Below are positions 36,511 through 49,547 of a DNA stretch of 64,000 nt, in pieces. Position 1 is the first letter of the stretch. Every line of letters starts with the position of its first letter. A program made the position numbers and the translations under genes. This DNA comes from Actinomadura latina NBRC 106108. Lineage in GTDB: Bacteria > Actinomycetota > Actinomycetes > Streptosporangiales > Streptosporangiaceae. A model generated the notes under the pieces. The model ran no database searches. It was not told the origin of the DNA and was given only the letters and a program-made list of their open reading frames with translations. The stretch covers positions 248,001 to 312,000 of the forward strand of contig NZ_BCQS01000005.1 of NCBI RefSeq assembly GCF_001552195.1, read 5' to 3'.

Positions 36511-36571
36511 ACGCCCACGATCCCATCACACGCCCCACGGGCGCCCACCGGGGGGCTGGGGGGTGCCCTGC

Positions 36572-36832
36572 TTAGCTCTGGCCTTCGATGGGCTCGGCGT
36601 TCAGGAGGCCTTCGCGCGTCTCGCGGAGGGCGATCGACAGCGGCTTCTCCTGCACCTGCGTCTCGACGAGGGGGCCGACGTACTCCAGCAGGCCCTCGCC
36701 CAGCTGAGCGTAGTAGGCGTTGATCTGCCGGGCGCGCTTGGCCGCGATGCTCACGAGGCCGTACTTGGTGTCGACGACCTCCAGGAGCTCGTCGATCGAC
36801 GGGTTGGTGATGCCCTCATTGCTGGCTGCCAC
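36572..36832 (-). CDS. rpoZ: RNA polymerase omega subunit
   Basis: The 86-residue protein helps assemble and stabilise RNA polymerase by clamping the beta-prime subunit. The conserved core is [20 protein letters not shown] followed by [16 protein letters not shown]. The N-terminal NPSIDELLE motif is also typical. It is 29 bp downstream of gmk; gmk and rpoZ are neighbours in most bacteria, and omega carries ppGpp-binding residues in some of them. Confidence 0.95.
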   Translation of the reverse strand: MAASNEGITNPSIDELLEVVDTKYGLVSIAAKRARQINAYYAQLGEGLLEYVGPLVETQVQEKPLSIALRETREGLLNAEPIEGQS

Positions 36833-36861
36833 TCGGTGGCCTTCCGCTGGTAAGTCTCGCT

Positions 36862-37557
36862 CTACTGGACAGCCATCAAGGTTAGCAGCTCATCGCACAC
36901 GTCCTGGACGGACGTGTTGACGAGGGTGACGTCGAACTCCTTCTCGGCGGCCAGCTCCACGCGGGCGGCGTCGAGGCGGCGCTCGATCACCTCGGGCGGC
37001 TCGGTCCCGCGGCCGGTGAGCCGGCGGACGAGCTCGTCCCAGCTGGGCGGTGCGAGGAACACCAGCCGCGCCCGCGGCATGGACGCGCGGACCTGCCGGG
37101 CGCCCTGGAGGTCGATCTCCAGGAGCACCGGTTCGCCGCGGGCCAGGCGCTCCTCGACGGGCCGGCGCGGGGTGCCGTAGCGGTTCCCCGCGAACTCGGC
37201 CCATTCGAGGAGCTCCCCTTCGGCGACGAGCCGGTCGAAACCGGCGTCGTCGACGAAAAAGTACTGCACACCATCGGTCTCACCCGGGCGGGGGGCCCGG
37301 GTGGTCACCGAGACCGACAGCCACACCCGTGGGTGTGAGCGCCGGATCTCGGCGACGACCGTGCTCTTGCCGACGCCCGACGGCCCGGAGAGGACCGTCA
37401 GCCGCCGCGCGAGCGGGCCAGGCGTTCTGGAGCCTTCCGGCGCATTGATGGGTGCGCCGGATCCGGGCGGGATGGAGGCGGCTTCGGGTCGCCCCGAGCC
37501 GGCCGCGGCGGCCTGACCGCCGCGCCCGCCCGTGAGTCGCGCGTCAGCGGTTCGCAC
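36862..37557 (-). CDS. gmk: guanylate kinase
   Basis: Gmk phosphorylates GMP to GDP. The kinase domain starts near [18 protein letters not shown] (P-loop) and includes [20 protein letters not shown] for GMP binding, [16 protein letters not shown], then [17 protein letters not shown]. The start is not certain: I use GTG 37557, which overlaps the end of mihF by 14 bp and leaves about 45 Pro/Gly-rich residues before the domain. No ATG lies nearer in frame. mihF followed by gmk and rpoZ is the usual actinobacterial arrangement. Confidence 0.9.
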   Translation of the reverse strand: MRTADARLTGGRGGQAAAAGSGRPEAASIPPGSGAPINAPEGSRTPGPLARRLTVLSGPSGVGKSTVVAEIRRSHPRVWLSVSVTTRAPRPGETDGVQYFFVDDAGFDRLVAEGELLEWAEFAGNRYGTPRRPVEERLARGEPVLLEIDLQGARQVRASMPRARLVFLAPPSWDELVRRLTGRGTEPPEVIERRLDAARVELAAEKEFDVTLVNTSVQDVCDELLTLMAVQ

Positions 37558-37870
37558 TTCCGCCGAACTCACGCTCCAGGGAGGCGCGCTGGTTGGCGCC
37601 GAGGCCCCGCACACGGCGGGACTCGGCGATGCCCAGGCGCTCCATGATCTGCTTCGCACGGACCTTGCCCACACCGGGCAGGGACTCCAGGAGGGCCGAC
37701 ACCTTCATCTTGCCGATGACGTCGTCGGACTGACCCTCTTTGAGAACCTCGGCGAGCGAGGTTCCCCCGTGCTTCAGCTTGTTCTTAACCTCGGCCCGCT
37801 CCTTGCGAGCCTTGGCAGCCTTCTCCAGGGCTGCGGCGCGCTGTTCGGGGGTTAGGGGCGGAAGAGCCAC
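37544..37870 (-). CDS. mihF: actinobacterial integration host factor
   Basis: The 108-residue basic protein begins [20 protein letters not shown] and contains the helix-two-turn-helix end [19 protein letters not shown]. It is the mIHF/sIHF family nucleoid protein, unrelated to the alpha/beta IHF of Proteobacteria. It bends DNA, affects supercoiling and is essential in mycobacteria. The GTG at 37870 has a GAGGTGA ribosome binding site six bases upstream. It heads the mihF-gmk-rpoZ-coaBC-metK group. Confidence 0.93.
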   Translation of the reverse strand: MALPPLTPEQRAAALEKAAKARKERAEVKNKLKHGGTSLAEVLKEGQSDDVIGKMKVSALLESLPGVGKVRAKQIMERLGIAESRRVRGLGANQRASLEREFGGSANR

Positions 37871-38641
37871 GCCGGGTCACCTCAGGTTTCCACTCGACGG
37901 AGTCGGACGGGTTGGGAAACTAGCGAGTTCACCACCCATAAGGCAACGTGAAGTGCCGTTTAGCCCACCACAAATTCACGAAAATCACTCCCCGGAGTGT
38001 CCTGAATACAGAGTGTACCCAATCCGGGGGGGTCGGCGGCCCATCCCCTTGCCTTGCTGGGACTTTCGCATGATCGTGAAAATCCCCCCGATCCGACCCC
38101 AAATACGGCGCTCGGTACCCTTATGCGAGGACGGTTCGCGCCCCCGCCGGGCCGTCCCGCAACGGTCCCGCGGCCCCGCCGGCGGGCCCGCGCGACCGCC
38201 CTCCGCCGCTCCCTGTGAGGTCTCCCACAAACGATCCCGACCGCGTGACGCTCGTCACGCCGCGCCGTTCCGCACGTCGCGGCGGCACCGTTACTGCCAT
38301 CCTCGACAAGACCCGACCCCGCCAAGATCGTCTCCCGCCCGGAGGGCCGCACCGCCGCCACTCAGCTCCCCCCGCCCGCCGCCAGGGCACCACATGGACG
38401 CGGAACGACCGGCGTCCCGCCGGAGACGTCCCGGCAGGAATCGCCACTCCGCGTGAACGACTTCGTCGTTCGGCACGTACTCGCAATGCGAACACTCCTA
38501 CCCCGACATTCGCATGCGGCTTAAACCACAATGGGCGATCGAGCACGCCCAAGAACCCTTCGAAACTTTCGCAGAATGCAGTTCTGCCGTGTCCCGGCGG
38601 GCACGCCGATCCCGGTGTGCCCGCGCGCCCCGCGGGCCGGG
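37871..38641. other. 771-bp intergenic region between pyrF and mihF
   Basis: No convincing gene is seen. Parts (about 37900-38130 and 38450-38590) are less GC-rich than the surroundings, as expected for promoters feeding mihF on the minus strand. A short CACTCC-CC-GGAGTG inverted repeat lies near 37987. Open frames across it on both strands lack ribosome binding sites or recognisable products. It may hold several promoters or a leader RNA. Confidence 0.6.
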
Positions 38642-39346
38642 TCAGAGGGTGTCGGCGGAGGTGCGGCGGAGGGCCGCGGCGATGGCGGCCGCCGCGGCGC
38701 CGGGGTCGGGGGCGCCGGTGATCGGGCGGCCGATGACCAGGAGGTCGGCGCCGGCGGCGAGCGCGTCCTCCGGGGTGGCCACGCGGGCCTGGTCCTGGTT
38801 GGCCGCGCCGGCGGGGCGGACACCCGGCGTGATCAGGGTGATGTCCGGGCCGACCTCGGCGCGGACGGCGGCGGCCTCCTGCGGGGAGCAGACGAGGGCC
38901 TGCGCGCCGGCCTCGACCGACAGCAGCGCGAGGCGGCGGACGGCGTCCGGGGCCGGCCCGGCGAGGCCGACGGCGGTGAGGTCGCCCTCGCCGAGGGACG
39001 TCAGGACCGTGACGGCGGCGATCTTGATGGCGGGGGCGGCCTCGACCGCCGCGCGGATCATCGCGGGGCCGCCGGCCGCGTGCACGGTCAGGTAGGACGG
39101 CTTGAGGCGCGCCACGGCGCGCGCGGCGCCCCGGACGGTCGCCGGGATGTCGTGGAGCTTCAGGTCCAGGAAGACCTGGACGCGGCTGGCCCCGCGGACG
39201 CTGGCGACGACGTCCGGGCCGTACCGCAGGTAGAGCTCCAGGCCGACCTTGACGGTGGAGACGTGCGGCGTGACCAGGGTGGCCCAGCGCGCGGCCGTCT
39301 CCAGGTCGGGCGCGTCCAGCGCGACGGCGATGGGGGCGGCGGTCAC
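38642..39346 (-). CDS. pyrF: orotidine 5'-phosphate decarboxylase
   Basis: PyrF converts OMP into UMP, the last step of pyrimidine synthesis. The 234-residue TIM barrel has [13 protein letters not shown], the catalytic [16 protein letters not shown] (DxKxxD) near residue 60 and [10 protein letters not shown] near the end. The GTG at 39346 overlaps the pyrD stop (GTGA). It is the last gene of the eight-gene pyr operon, followed by a long non-coding gap. Confidence 0.95.
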   Translation of the reverse strand: MTAAPIAVALDAPDLETAARWATLVTPHVSTVKVGLELYLRYGPDVVASVRGASRVQVFLDLKLHDIPATVRGAARAVARLKPSYLTVHAAGGPAMIRAAVEAAPAIKIAAVTVLTSLGEGDLTAVGLAGPAPDAVRRLALLSVEAGAQALVCSPQEAAAVRAEVGPDITLITPGVRPAGAANQDQARVATPEDALAAGADLLVIGRPITGAPDPGAAAAAIAAALRRTSADTL

Positions 39347-40323
39347 AGCTTCTCCTTCTCGGGCTCTTGCGGGCGCACCTGGGGCGGGACGTAGCCGGCG
39401 GGCTTGTGCGCGAGGCCGACGGCGTCGGCGAGGCGGCCGATGCGGCGGGCCGCGAGGGCCTCCTCCAGCTCGCGCAGGACGCGGGGGCCGGCCATGGGGT
39501 CGTGGAAGACGGCGGTGCCGACGGCGACGGCGGAGGCGCCGGCGAGGACGAACTGCAGCGCGTCCAGGCCGGTGGCGATGCCGCCGACTCCGATGATCGG
39601 GGTGGTGGGCAGCGCGGCGTGCACCTGGTAGACGCAGCGGACCGCGATGGGCCGGATCGCGGGCCCGGACAACCCGCCCGACACGCCGCTGAGGGCGGGC
39701 CGGAGCGTCACCGGGTCGATCGCCATGGCCTCCATGGTGTTGATCAGGGTGAGGCCGTCGGCGCCCGCGTCGACGCAGGCGAGCGCGATCGTGACGATGC
39801 CCGTCACGTCCGGGGCGAGCTTGGCGAAGATGGGGACGCCGGGCCGGGCGTGGGCGCGGACGGCGCGGACCACGGACGCGGCGGCGGCGGGGTGCCAGGC
39901 GAACACGCGGCCGCGGTCCTCGACGTTGGGGCAGGCGACGTTGACCTCGATCCCGGCGATGCCGGGGACGCCGCGGAGGCGGCGGGCCATGTCGCCGTAC
40001 TCCTCGACGCTGTTGCCCGCGATGGAGACGATCGTGCGGACGTCCTGCTCGATGAGCCAGGGGAGGTCCCGTTCCAGGAACGTTTCGACGCCGGGCCCCG
40101 GGAGCCCCATGGCGGTGAGGAGGCCGCTCGGAGTCTCGGTCACGCGCGGTGTGGGACGTCCCGCGCGCGCTTGGGGCATGACGGACGTGGTGACGAACGC
40201 CCCCAGTCGGGTGAGGTCGAAGAACTGGGCGAGCTCCCGTCCCGTCCCGCCGCACCCGGAGGCCGTCATGACGGGGTTGGGCAGTTCGAGGGGGCCGAGC
40301 GAGGTGGCGACCCGGTCGCTCAT
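39343..40323 (-). CDS. pyrD: dihydroorotate dehydrogenase, class 1B catalytic subunit
   Basis: The 326-residue flavoprotein oxidises dihydroorotate to orotate. [13 protein letters not shown] at the start, [12 protein letters not shown] (with the Cys that acts as base in class 1B enzymes), FAKLAPDVT and [21 protein letters not shown] show the FMN-binding barrel. The pyrK gene directly upstream supplies the FAD/iron-sulfur subunit, supporting the NAD-dependent 1B type rather than the membrane quinone type. It overlaps both neighbours by four bases. Confidence 0.93.
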   Translation of the reverse strand: MSDRVATSLGPLELPNPVMTASGCGGTGRELAQFFDLTRLGAFVTTSVMPQARAGRPTPRVTETPSGLLTAMGLPGPGVETFLERDLPWLIEQDVRTIVSIAGNSVEEYGDMARRLRGVPGIAGIEVNVACPNVEDRGRVFAWHPAAAASVVRAVRAHARPGVPIFAKLAPDVTGIVTIALACVDAGADGLTLINTMEAMAIDPVTLRPALSGVSGGLSGPAIRPIAVRCVYQVHAALPTTPIIGVGGIATGLDALQFVLAGASAVAVGTAVFHDPMAGPRVLRELEEALAARRIGRLADAVGLAHKPAGYVPPQVRPQEPEKEKL

Positions 40324-41207
40324 TGGGAGCCCCCTTCGGTGACGCTCAGGACGCGCGGCGCGCCCAGCGCGTCGAACGGGATGGTGCCGAGGTCGCCCCA
40401 GCGGACGCGGTCGCCGCGCAGGACGGGCCCGTCCGCGCAGGCGCGCACCATGCGGGTCACGCCGTCCTCGCCGTGGACGGGAAGCGTGCAGGTCATGCAC
40501 ACGCCGATGCCGCACGCGCCGGTCCGCTGCAGGAACTCCTCGACCGACACCTGCGAGGGCAGGCCGAAGTCGCCGGCGACGTGGGTGACCGAGCGGAGCA
40601 GGTCCGTGGGGCCGCAGCCGTAGACGACGTCGGCGCCGGTCTCCTCGATGACGCGGGGCAGGACGTCGCGGACGGTGCCCCGCTCCCCCACCGAGCCGTC
40701 CTCGGTGGCGATGGTCGCGCTGTCGCCGATGCGCTGCGCCATCCGGGACCCGAACACCTGCCGGGCGGACGGCCCGCCGAGCACGAAGTGCACCCGGCAG
40801 CCGCGCCGCAGCAGCGTGTCGGCGAGCGCGAAGACGGCGGCGCCGCCCGGCCCGCCGCCGACGAGCAGGCAGGTCACCGGGTCGCGCGGCAGCCGGAACG
40901 GGCGGCCGAGCGGCCCGACGAGGTCGATCTGGTCGCGGGAGCGGCGGCCGGCGAGCCACGCCGTGCCGGGCTCGGTGTCGGCGAACACCAGCTCGACGGT
41001 GCCGCCGTAGTCGGACTTGACCTCGTGCACGCCGAAGCAGCGGCGGACCAGGCGGGACGTGTGCTCGCCGCCGACGGCGAGCGCCACGAACTGGCCGGGC
41101 CGGAACCGCTCGGCGATGGCCGGGGCCACCAGCGTCATCGCGTGGTAGTCCTGCACCTGGCGGACCGTCAGCACCGTCGCCGACGTCTGCACCGGCGTGT
41201 CGGACAC
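40320..41207 (-). CDS. pyrK: dihydroorotate dehydrogenase electron transfer subunit
   Basis: The 295-residue protein carries an FAD-binding ferredoxin-reductase-like domain ([10 protein letters not shown], then the [10 protein letters not shown] stretch), an NAD-binding [14 protein letters not shown] and a [2Fe-2S] site ([12 protein letters not shown] plus a later Cys in VRAC). It passes electrons from PyrD to NAD+. The ATG/stop overlap with pyrD implies equal synthesis. Upstream, an 81-bp gap with a strong hairpin separates it from carB. Confidence 0.93.
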   Translation of the reverse strand: MSDTPVQTSATVLTVRQVQDYHAMTLVAPAIAERFRPGQFVALAVGGEHTSRLVRRCFGVHEVKSDYGGTVELVFADTEPGTAWLAGRRSRDQIDLVGPLGRPFRLPRDPVTCLLVGGGPGGAAVFALADTLLRRGCRVHFVLGGPSARQVFGSRMAQRIGDSATIATEDGSVGERGTVRDVLPRVIEETGADVVYGCGPTDLLRSVTHVAGDFGLPSQVSVEEFLQRTGACGIGVCMTCTLPVHGEDGVTRMVRACADGPVLRGDRVRWGDLGTIPFDALGAPRVLSVTEGGSQ

Positions 41208-41233
41208 CCGTCTCCCTCTCCTCGTCGTGCGCC

Positions 41234-41268
41234 GGGCGGGCCGGGCGACGCGTCCGCCCGGTCCGCCC
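41234..41268 (-). other. stem-loop between carB and pyrK
   Basis: GGGCGGGCCGGGCG at 41234-41247 pairs with CGCCCGGTCCGCCC at 41255-41268 with one G-T pair, around a seven-base loop. It sits in the only sizeable gap of the pyr operon. It may adjust expression between carB and pyrK or protect mRNA ends; there is no T-run. Confidence 0.55.
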
Positions 41269-41288
41269 GGCCTGTCGTCACCCGGGCG

Positions 41289-44650
<3,362 letters not shown>

Positions 44651-44651
<1 letters not shown>

Positions 44652-45769
44652 TACTTCGACGCCTCCATCAGCTCGCAGAAACGGTCGAAGAGCCCGGACG
44701 CGTCGTGCGGGCCTGCGGCGGCCTCCGGGTGGTACTGGACGCTGAACGCGGGCCGCTCCAGGAGCCGCAGCCCCTCGACGCAGCCGTCGTTGAGGTTGAC
44801 GTGGCTGACCTCGCCGGGGCCGTAGGGGGTGTCGAACGGGCCGTCCGCGGGGGCGTCCACGGCGAACCCGTGGTTGTGGGCCGAGACGTCGACCTTGCCG
44901 GTCGCCCGGTCCTGGACGGGCTGGTTGATGCCCCGGTGGCCGAACCTCAGCTTGTACGTGCCGAGGCCGAGCGCACGGCCGAAGATCTGGTTGCCGAAGC
45001 AGATCCCGAAGAACGGGGTGCCGGTGTCGAGGACGCCCTTGAGCGCGTCCACGGCGTAGTCGGCGGCGGCCGGGTCGCCGGGCCCGTTGGAGAAGAACAC
45101 GCCGTCGGGGTTGAGGGAGAGGATCTCCCCGGCCGTGGTGGTCGCGGGCAGGACGTGCACTTCGCAGCCCCGCTCCGACATCCGGTACGGCGTCATCGAC
45201 TTGATGCCGAGGTCGACGGCCGCGACGGTGTAGCGCTTCTCCCCCTTGGCCTGGATGATGTAGGGCTCCGTGGTGGAGACGTCCCGTGCGAGGTCGGCGC
45301 CCTCCATCGAGGGGCTCTGCCGCACGCGCTCCACCAGGGCGGCCTCGCCGGGCGCCACCGCGCCGGCCCCGCTGAAGATGGCGGCGCGCATCGCGCCCTT
45401 GTCGCGCAGGTGCCGCGTCAGCGCGCGCGTGCCGGGGATGGCGATGCCCACGATCCCCTGCTCCCGCAGCGCGGAGCCCAGCGAACCGGTGGCGCGCCAG
45501 TTGGACGCCACGCGGGCGGGCTCGCGCACTACGTAGCCGGCCACCTGGATGCGGCGGGATTCGGGGTCCTCGCCGTTCATGCCGGTGTTGCCAATGTGGG
45601 GGGACGTCATGGCCACGATCTGGCGGGCGTAGGAGGGGTCGGTGAGGGTCTCCTGGTAGCCGGTCATGCCGGTGTTGAAGACCATCTCGCCGAAGGTCTC
45701 CCCTTCGGCCCCGTACGCGGTCCCGTGGAACACCCTGCCGTCTTCGAGAACCAGCAGAGCAGGGGTCAT
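44651..45769 (-). CDS. carA: carbamoyl-phosphate synthase small (glutaminase) subunit
   Basis: The 372-residue protein supplies ammonia to CarB by splitting glutamine. The N-terminal CPSase domain begins [20 protein letters not shown]. The C-terminal class I glutamine amidotransferase has the nucleophile in [16 protein letters not shown] and the His/Glu pair in [14 protein letters not shown]. The usual GICLGHQ is GICFGNQ here, a variant I associate with actinobacterial CarA. It overlaps pyrC and carB. Confidence 0.96.
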
Positions 45770-47052
45770 TGGAGCTTCCCTTCCAGGACGGTCGGCGTGC
45801 CGCGCAGGAGCGTCGCGACGACCCGGCCGGGCAGCTCCAGCCCCGTGAACGGGGTGTTGCGGCTCTTGGAGGTCATCGCGGAGGGGTCCACGGCGCGGCG
45901 CGGCGACGGGTCGTACAGCGTGATGTTGGCGGGCGAACCTGCCTCCAGCGGACGACCCTGTCCGGAAAGGCGGCCGATGCGGGCGGGACGGGCGGACATG
46001 CGGTCGGCGACCCCGGCCCAGTCGAGCAGGCCGGTCTCGATCATGGCCTCCTGGACGACCGGGAGCGCGGTCTCCAGCCCGATCATCCCCATCGCGGCCA
46101 CGGCCCACTCGGTCTCCTTGGCCTCGACCGGGTGCGGGGCGTGGTCGGTGGCGACGCAGTCGATCGTGCCGTCGGCGAGGGCGTGCCGCAGCGCGGCGAC
46201 GTCGTCGGCGGTGCGCAGCGGCGGGTTGACCTTGAAGATCGGGTCGTAGGTGCCGGCCCTGGCGTCGTTCAGCAGCAGGTGGTGCGGGGTGACCTCGGCG
46301 GTCACCGGGCAGCCCTTGCTCTTCGCCCAGCGGATGATCTCCACCGAGCCGGCCGTGGACACGTGGCAGACGTGCAGCCGCGACCCGACGTGCTGGGCGA
46401 GCAGCACGTCCCGGGCGATGATCGCCTCCTCGGCGACGGCGGGCCAGCCGCGCAGGCCGAGCGCGGCCGACATCTCGCCCTCGTTCAGCTGCGCGCCCTC
46501 GGTGAGGCGCGGCTCCTGCGCGTGCTGGGCGACGACGCCGTCGAACGCCTTCACGTACTCCAGCGCGCGGCGCATGATGACCGCGTCCGACACGCAGTGG
46601 CCGTCGTCGGAGAAGACCCGTACTCGCGCGGCGGAGTCGGCCATCGCGCCCAGTTCGGCCAGCTTCTCGCCGGCGATGCCGCGCGTGACCGCCCCGACGG
46701 GCTGGACGTCGCAGTACCCGGCCTCGCGGCCCAGGCGCCACACCTGCTCGACCACGCCGGCCGTGTCGGCGACGGGGTCGGTGTTGGCCATCGCGTGGAC
46801 GGCGGTGTATCCGCCCATCGCGGCGGCCTTCGTCCCCGACTCGACGGTCTCGGCGTCCTCGCGGCCGGGCTCGCGCAGGTGGGTGTGGAGGTCGACCAGG
46901 CCGGGGAGTGCCACGAGGCCGTCGGCGTCGACGACCTGCGCGCCCGCCTCGTCCAGGCCGGCGCCCACTTCGGCGATGGCGCCCTCGCGGACGAGGATGT
47001 CGGCGGGCTCGCGGCCGAGGATCCGCGCGCCCTTGATGATGTACGTCGTCAC
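45766..47052 (-). CDS. pyrC: dihydroorotase
   Basis: The 428-residue amidohydrolase closes carbamoyl-aspartate to dihydroorotate. Metal ligands appear in [10 protein letters not shown] near residue 57, in the VTPHHLLL segment and in [14 protein letters not shown]; the SDDGHCVSD segment belongs to the same barrel. This is the type I (longer) bacterial form. GTG 47052 overlaps the pyrB stop (GTGA). PyrB and PyrC of this type often form a complex, consistent with tight coupling. Confidence 0.95.
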   Translation of the reverse strand: MTTYIIKGARILGREPADILVREGAIAEVGAGLDEAGAQVVDADGLVALPGLVDLHTHLREPGREDAETVESGTKAAAMGGYTAVHAMANTDPVADTAGVVEQVWRLGREAGYCDVQPVGAVTRGIAGEKLAELGAMADSAARVRVFSDDGHCVSDAVIMRRALEYVKAFDGVVAQHAQEPRLTEGAQLNEGEMSAALGLRGWPAVAEEAIIARDVLLAQHVGSRLHVCHVSTAGSVEIIRWAKSKGCPVTAEVTPHHLLLNDARAGTYDPIFKVNPPLRTADDVAALRHALADGTIDCVATDHAPHPVEAKETEWAVAAMGMIGLETALPVVQEAMIETGLLDWAGVADRMSARPARIGRLSGQGRPLEAGSPANITLYDPSPRRAVDPSAMTSKSRNTPFTGLELPGRVVATLLRGTPTVLEGKLQ

Positions 47053-47990
47053 TGGGAGACCTCCTGGCCGATGGCGGGCTCGGACCCCCCGAGCAGCAGA
47101 TACAGGACGGCCATGCGGGCGCTGACGCCGTTGGCGACCTGCTCGACGATCGTGGAGCGGACCGAGTCGGCGACCTCGGCGGCGATCTCGACGCCGCGGT
47201 TCATCGGGCCGGGGTGCATGACGATGGCGTGCTCGGGCAGCTGCCCCATGCGCTCGGCGTCGAGCCCGTAGCGGCGGCTGTACTCGCGCACGGTCGGGAA
47301 GTAGGCGGCGTTCATGCGCTCCTGCTGGACGCGCAGCATCATGATGACGTCGCTCTTGGGGATGACGCCGTCGAGGTCGTACGAGACCGAGCACGGCCAC
47401 GTGTCGATGGCGACGGGCAGCAGCGTCGGGGGTGCGACCACCGTGACGTCCGCACCGAGCGTGTTCAGCAGCAGGACGTTGGATCGTGCCACGCGGCTGT
47501 GGAGGACGTCCCCCACGATCGTGACGCGGCGGCCGTCCAGGTCACCGAGTCGCTTGCGCATCGTGAACGCGTCCAGGAGCGCCTGGGTGGGGTGCTCGTG
47601 CGTGCCGTCACCGGCGTTGACCACGCTGCCCTGCACCCAGCCGGCGAGCCGGTGCGGGGCGCCCGAGGCGCCGTGCCGGATGACGACGCCGTCCGCGCCC
47701 ATCGCCTCCAGCGTGAGGGCCGTGTCCTTCAGGCTCTCGCCCTTGGACACGCTCGACCCCTTGGCGGAGAAGTTGATGACGTCTGCGGACAGCCGCTTGG
47801 CCGCCGCCTCGAACGAGATGCGGGTGCGCGTGGAGTCCTCGAAGAAGAGGTTGACGACCGTCCGGCCGCGCAGCGTCGGCAGCTTCTTGATGGAGCGGCC
47901 CGCGATCCGCGCCAGCTCCTCGGCCGTGTCGAGGACGAGCAGCGCGTCGTCGCGGGACAGGTCGGCGGCGGAGATCAGATGCCGGTTCAT
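47049..47990 (-). CDS. pyrB: aspartate carbamoyltransferase catalytic subunit
   Basis: PyrB joins carbamoyl phosphate to aspartate. The 313-residue protein shows the carbamoyl phosphate-binding [19 protein letters not shown] near residue 50, [16 protein letters not shown] and the aspartate-domain [11 protein letters not shown]. No pyrI regulatory gene is near, in keeping with actinobacteria. It overlaps pyrR upstream and pyrC downstream. Confidence 0.96.
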   Translation of the reverse strand: MNRHLISAADLSRDDALLVLDTAEELARIAGRSIKKLPTLRGRTVVNLFFEDSTRTRISFEAAAKRLSADVINFSAKGSSVSKGESLKDTALTLEAMGADGVVIRHGASGAPHRLAGWVQGSVVNAGDGTHEHPTQALLDAFTMRKRLGDLDGRRVTIVGDVLHSRVARSNVLLLNTLGADVTVVAPPTLLPVAIDTWPCSVSYDLDGVIPKSDVIMMLRVQQERMNAAYFPTVREYSRRYGLDAERMGQLPEHAIVMHPGPMNRGVEIAAEVADSVRSTIVEQVANGVSARMAVLYLLLGGSEPAIGQEVSQ

Positions 47991-48592
47991 TCGGCACCTC
48001 CCGCCGGGCCGGTCAGCACGGGTCCCAGCAACACCGCGTCGCGCCCGTCGTTCTCGTCCAGCAGCACCTTCACCGTCTCCCGCATCGAGGTGGGCAGGTT
48101 CTTGCCCACGTAGTCGGCGCGGATCGGCAGCTCCCGGTGCCCGCGGTCGACCAGCACCGCCAGCTGGACGGCGCGGGGGCGGCCCAGGTCGTTCAGCGAG
48201 TCCAGCGCCGCGCGCACCGTCCGGCCGGAGAACAGCACGTCGTCGACCAGCACGACCACCTGGTCGTCGATGCCGCCGGGCGGCAGCTCGGTGCGGCCGA
48301 GGGCGCGGGCGGGGCGCATCCGCAGGTCGTCCCGGTACATGGTCACGTCGAGCGAGCCCCAGGGCACCGGGCGGCCCTCGACCTCGCGCAGCGCCCCGGC
48401 CAGCCGCTCGGCCAGCGTGACGCCGCGGGTCTGGATGCCGAGCAGCAGGACGTCGTGGCCGCCCTTGGTCCGCTCGAGGATCTCGTGTGCGATGCGTGTC
48501 AGCGCGCGCCTGATGTCGGGACCCTCCAGAACGGCCTTGGGCCGGGGATCACCGTCCGCCACGCGCTGCTCCTGTCCGGAGGCAGCATTCAC
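47987..48592 (-). CDS. pyrR: pyrimidine operon regulator and uracil phosphoribosyltransferase PyrR
   Basis: PyrR binds pyr mRNA when UMP is plentiful and also makes UMP from uracil and PRPP. The 201-residue protein has the PRPP loop [14 protein letters not shown] near residue 115 and the [11 protein letters not shown] stretch near the end. The start is GTG 48592, eight bases after an AGGAGG ribosome binding site. It is the first gene of the pyr operon, and its own leader contains a likely PyrR-binding loop overlapping the ribosome binding site. Confidence 0.95.
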   Translation of the reverse strand: MNAASGQEQRVADGDPRPKAVLEGPDIRRALTRIAHEILERTKGGHDVLLLGIQTRGVTLAERLAGALREVEGRPVPWGSLDVTMYRDDLRMRPARALGRTELPPGGIDDQVVVLVDDVLFSGRTVRAALDSLNDLGRPRAVQLAVLVDRGHRELPIRADYVGKNLPTSMRETVKVLLDENDGRDAVLLGPVLTGPAGGAE

Positions 48593-48600
48593 CGCCGAAA

Positions 48601-48623
48601 CCTCCTTCCCCGCCTCACGGGAC
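48601..48623 (-). promoter_or_regulatory. putative PyrR-binding loop overlapping the pyrR ribosome binding site
   Basis: On the minus strand the leader reads GTCCCGTGAGGCGGGG directly before AAGGAGG. The stem CCCG/CGGG around a TGAGG loop closely follows the PyrR anti-antiterminator consensus (GAGAGG-type loop then GGGAAGG). Because the AGGAGG ribosome binding site is part of the element, PyrR would block translation, as described for mycobacteria. Confidence 0.65.
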
Positions 48624-48836
48624 GGGCCTTAAAGGACGTCGTGTCTCCCCCACGTTAGCAGCCGGCCCGGACCGCCTCGCACCCGGACCGGTCCACGTCT
48701 TCGCAGGTGAGAGGGGTCACATTCGAGCGCCCCGCGACCACCGTGACAGGCTCCGCACGCCGCGTCCACACGGCGTGCGGGCGATCCGGACGGCCCGGAT
48801 CGAGTCCTGCGGATTCGACCGCTTTTTCCAATCAGC

Positions 48837-48865
48837 TTGACCTGGGGCCGTACCCGTTTTACCGT
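48837..48865 (+). promoter_or_regulatory. candidate bldD promoter
   Basis: TTGACC (48837-48842) and TACCGT (48860-48865) are 17 bp apart, 120 bp before the bldD ATG. The divergent 392-bp region also has a GGTGA-N6-TCAC inverted repeat at 48706-48720 that could be a regulator site. Assignment is by pattern only. Confidence 0.45.
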
Positions 48866-48984
48866 CACTGTCCGTAACCATCCCTGGAGACGGACTCCTG
48901 AGGCCCCCTGGCTTCGCGAATCTGTCTCCCCCCGGTGACAAGCCGGGGTCCGACGACGACGAAAGTGAGCCTGGGGGCCGCAGA

Positions 48985-49479
48985 ATGCCGTCTGAATACG
49001 CTAAGGCTCTCGGCGCGCGCCTGCGCGCCATCCGCACCCAGCAGGGCCTGTCCCTGCACGGGGTGGAGGAGAAGTCACGCGGCCGCTGGAAGGCCGTCGT
49101 CGTGGGTTCGTACGAGCGGGGCGACCGCGCCGTCACCGTTCAGAAGCTGGCCGAGCTCGCCGATTTCTACGGCGTGCCGGTATCCGAGTTGCTGCCCGGC
49201 GGAGCCGCGCCGAGCCCGCTCGGGCCTACACCCAAGCTCGTGATCGATCTAGAGCGGTTGCAGCAGCTTCCGAAAGACAAGGCCGGTCCTCTCGCCCGCT
49301 ACGCCGCGACGATCCAGAGCCAGCGGGGCGACTACAACGGAAAGGTCCTGTCCATCCGCCAGGAAGACCTGCGTTCACTCGCGGTCATCTACGACAAGTC
49401 TCCGACCGAGCTGACCGAAGAACTGATCGGCTGGGGAGTCCTGGACCCGGAGGCGCGCCGCGCCGTCGAGTCCTTCTGA
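48985..49479 (+). CDS. bldD: developmental master regulator BldD
   Basis: BldD represses sporulation genes in growing hyphae when dimerised by tetrameric cyclic di-GMP. The 164-residue protein starts MPSEYAKALGARLRAIRTQQ with an XRE-type helix-turn-helix (residues about 10-70). The C-terminal domain carries the signature RGD (114-116), eight residues, then RQED (125-128); the consensus is RGD-X8-RQDD. It is divergent from pyrR, as is usual. Downstream, the nusB and efp genes I would expect beside bldD are missing and an MFS gene follows instead. Confidence 0.95.
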   Translation: MPSEYAKALGARLRAIRTQQGLSLHGVEEKSRGRWKAVVVGSYERGDRAVTVQKLAELADFYGVPVSELLPGGAAPSPLGPTPKLVIDLERLQQLPKDKAGPLARYAATIQSQRGDYNGKVLSIRQEDLRSLAVIYDKSPTELTEELIGWGVLDPEARRAVESF

Positions 49480-49545
49480 TACACAGCACCACCTGATACA
49501 CAGCACCACCTGACACACGCACCACCTGACGCACGGCACCACCTG
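49477..49545. repeat. four 16-17-bp tandem units starting at the bldD stop codon
   Basis: TGATACACAGCACCACC occurs at 49477 (its TGA is the bldD stop) and 49494, then as TGACACACGCACCACC at 49511 and TGACGCACGGCACCACC at 49527. Every copy starts with TGA, in shifting frames. The array fills the gap up to the convergent MFS gene. Confidence 0.92.
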
Positions 49546-49547
49546 CG

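Noticed and set aside
49477..49545. Possible CRISPR-like array
   Set aside because: Units are contiguous with no spacers and only 16-17 bp long; it is a simple tandem repeat.
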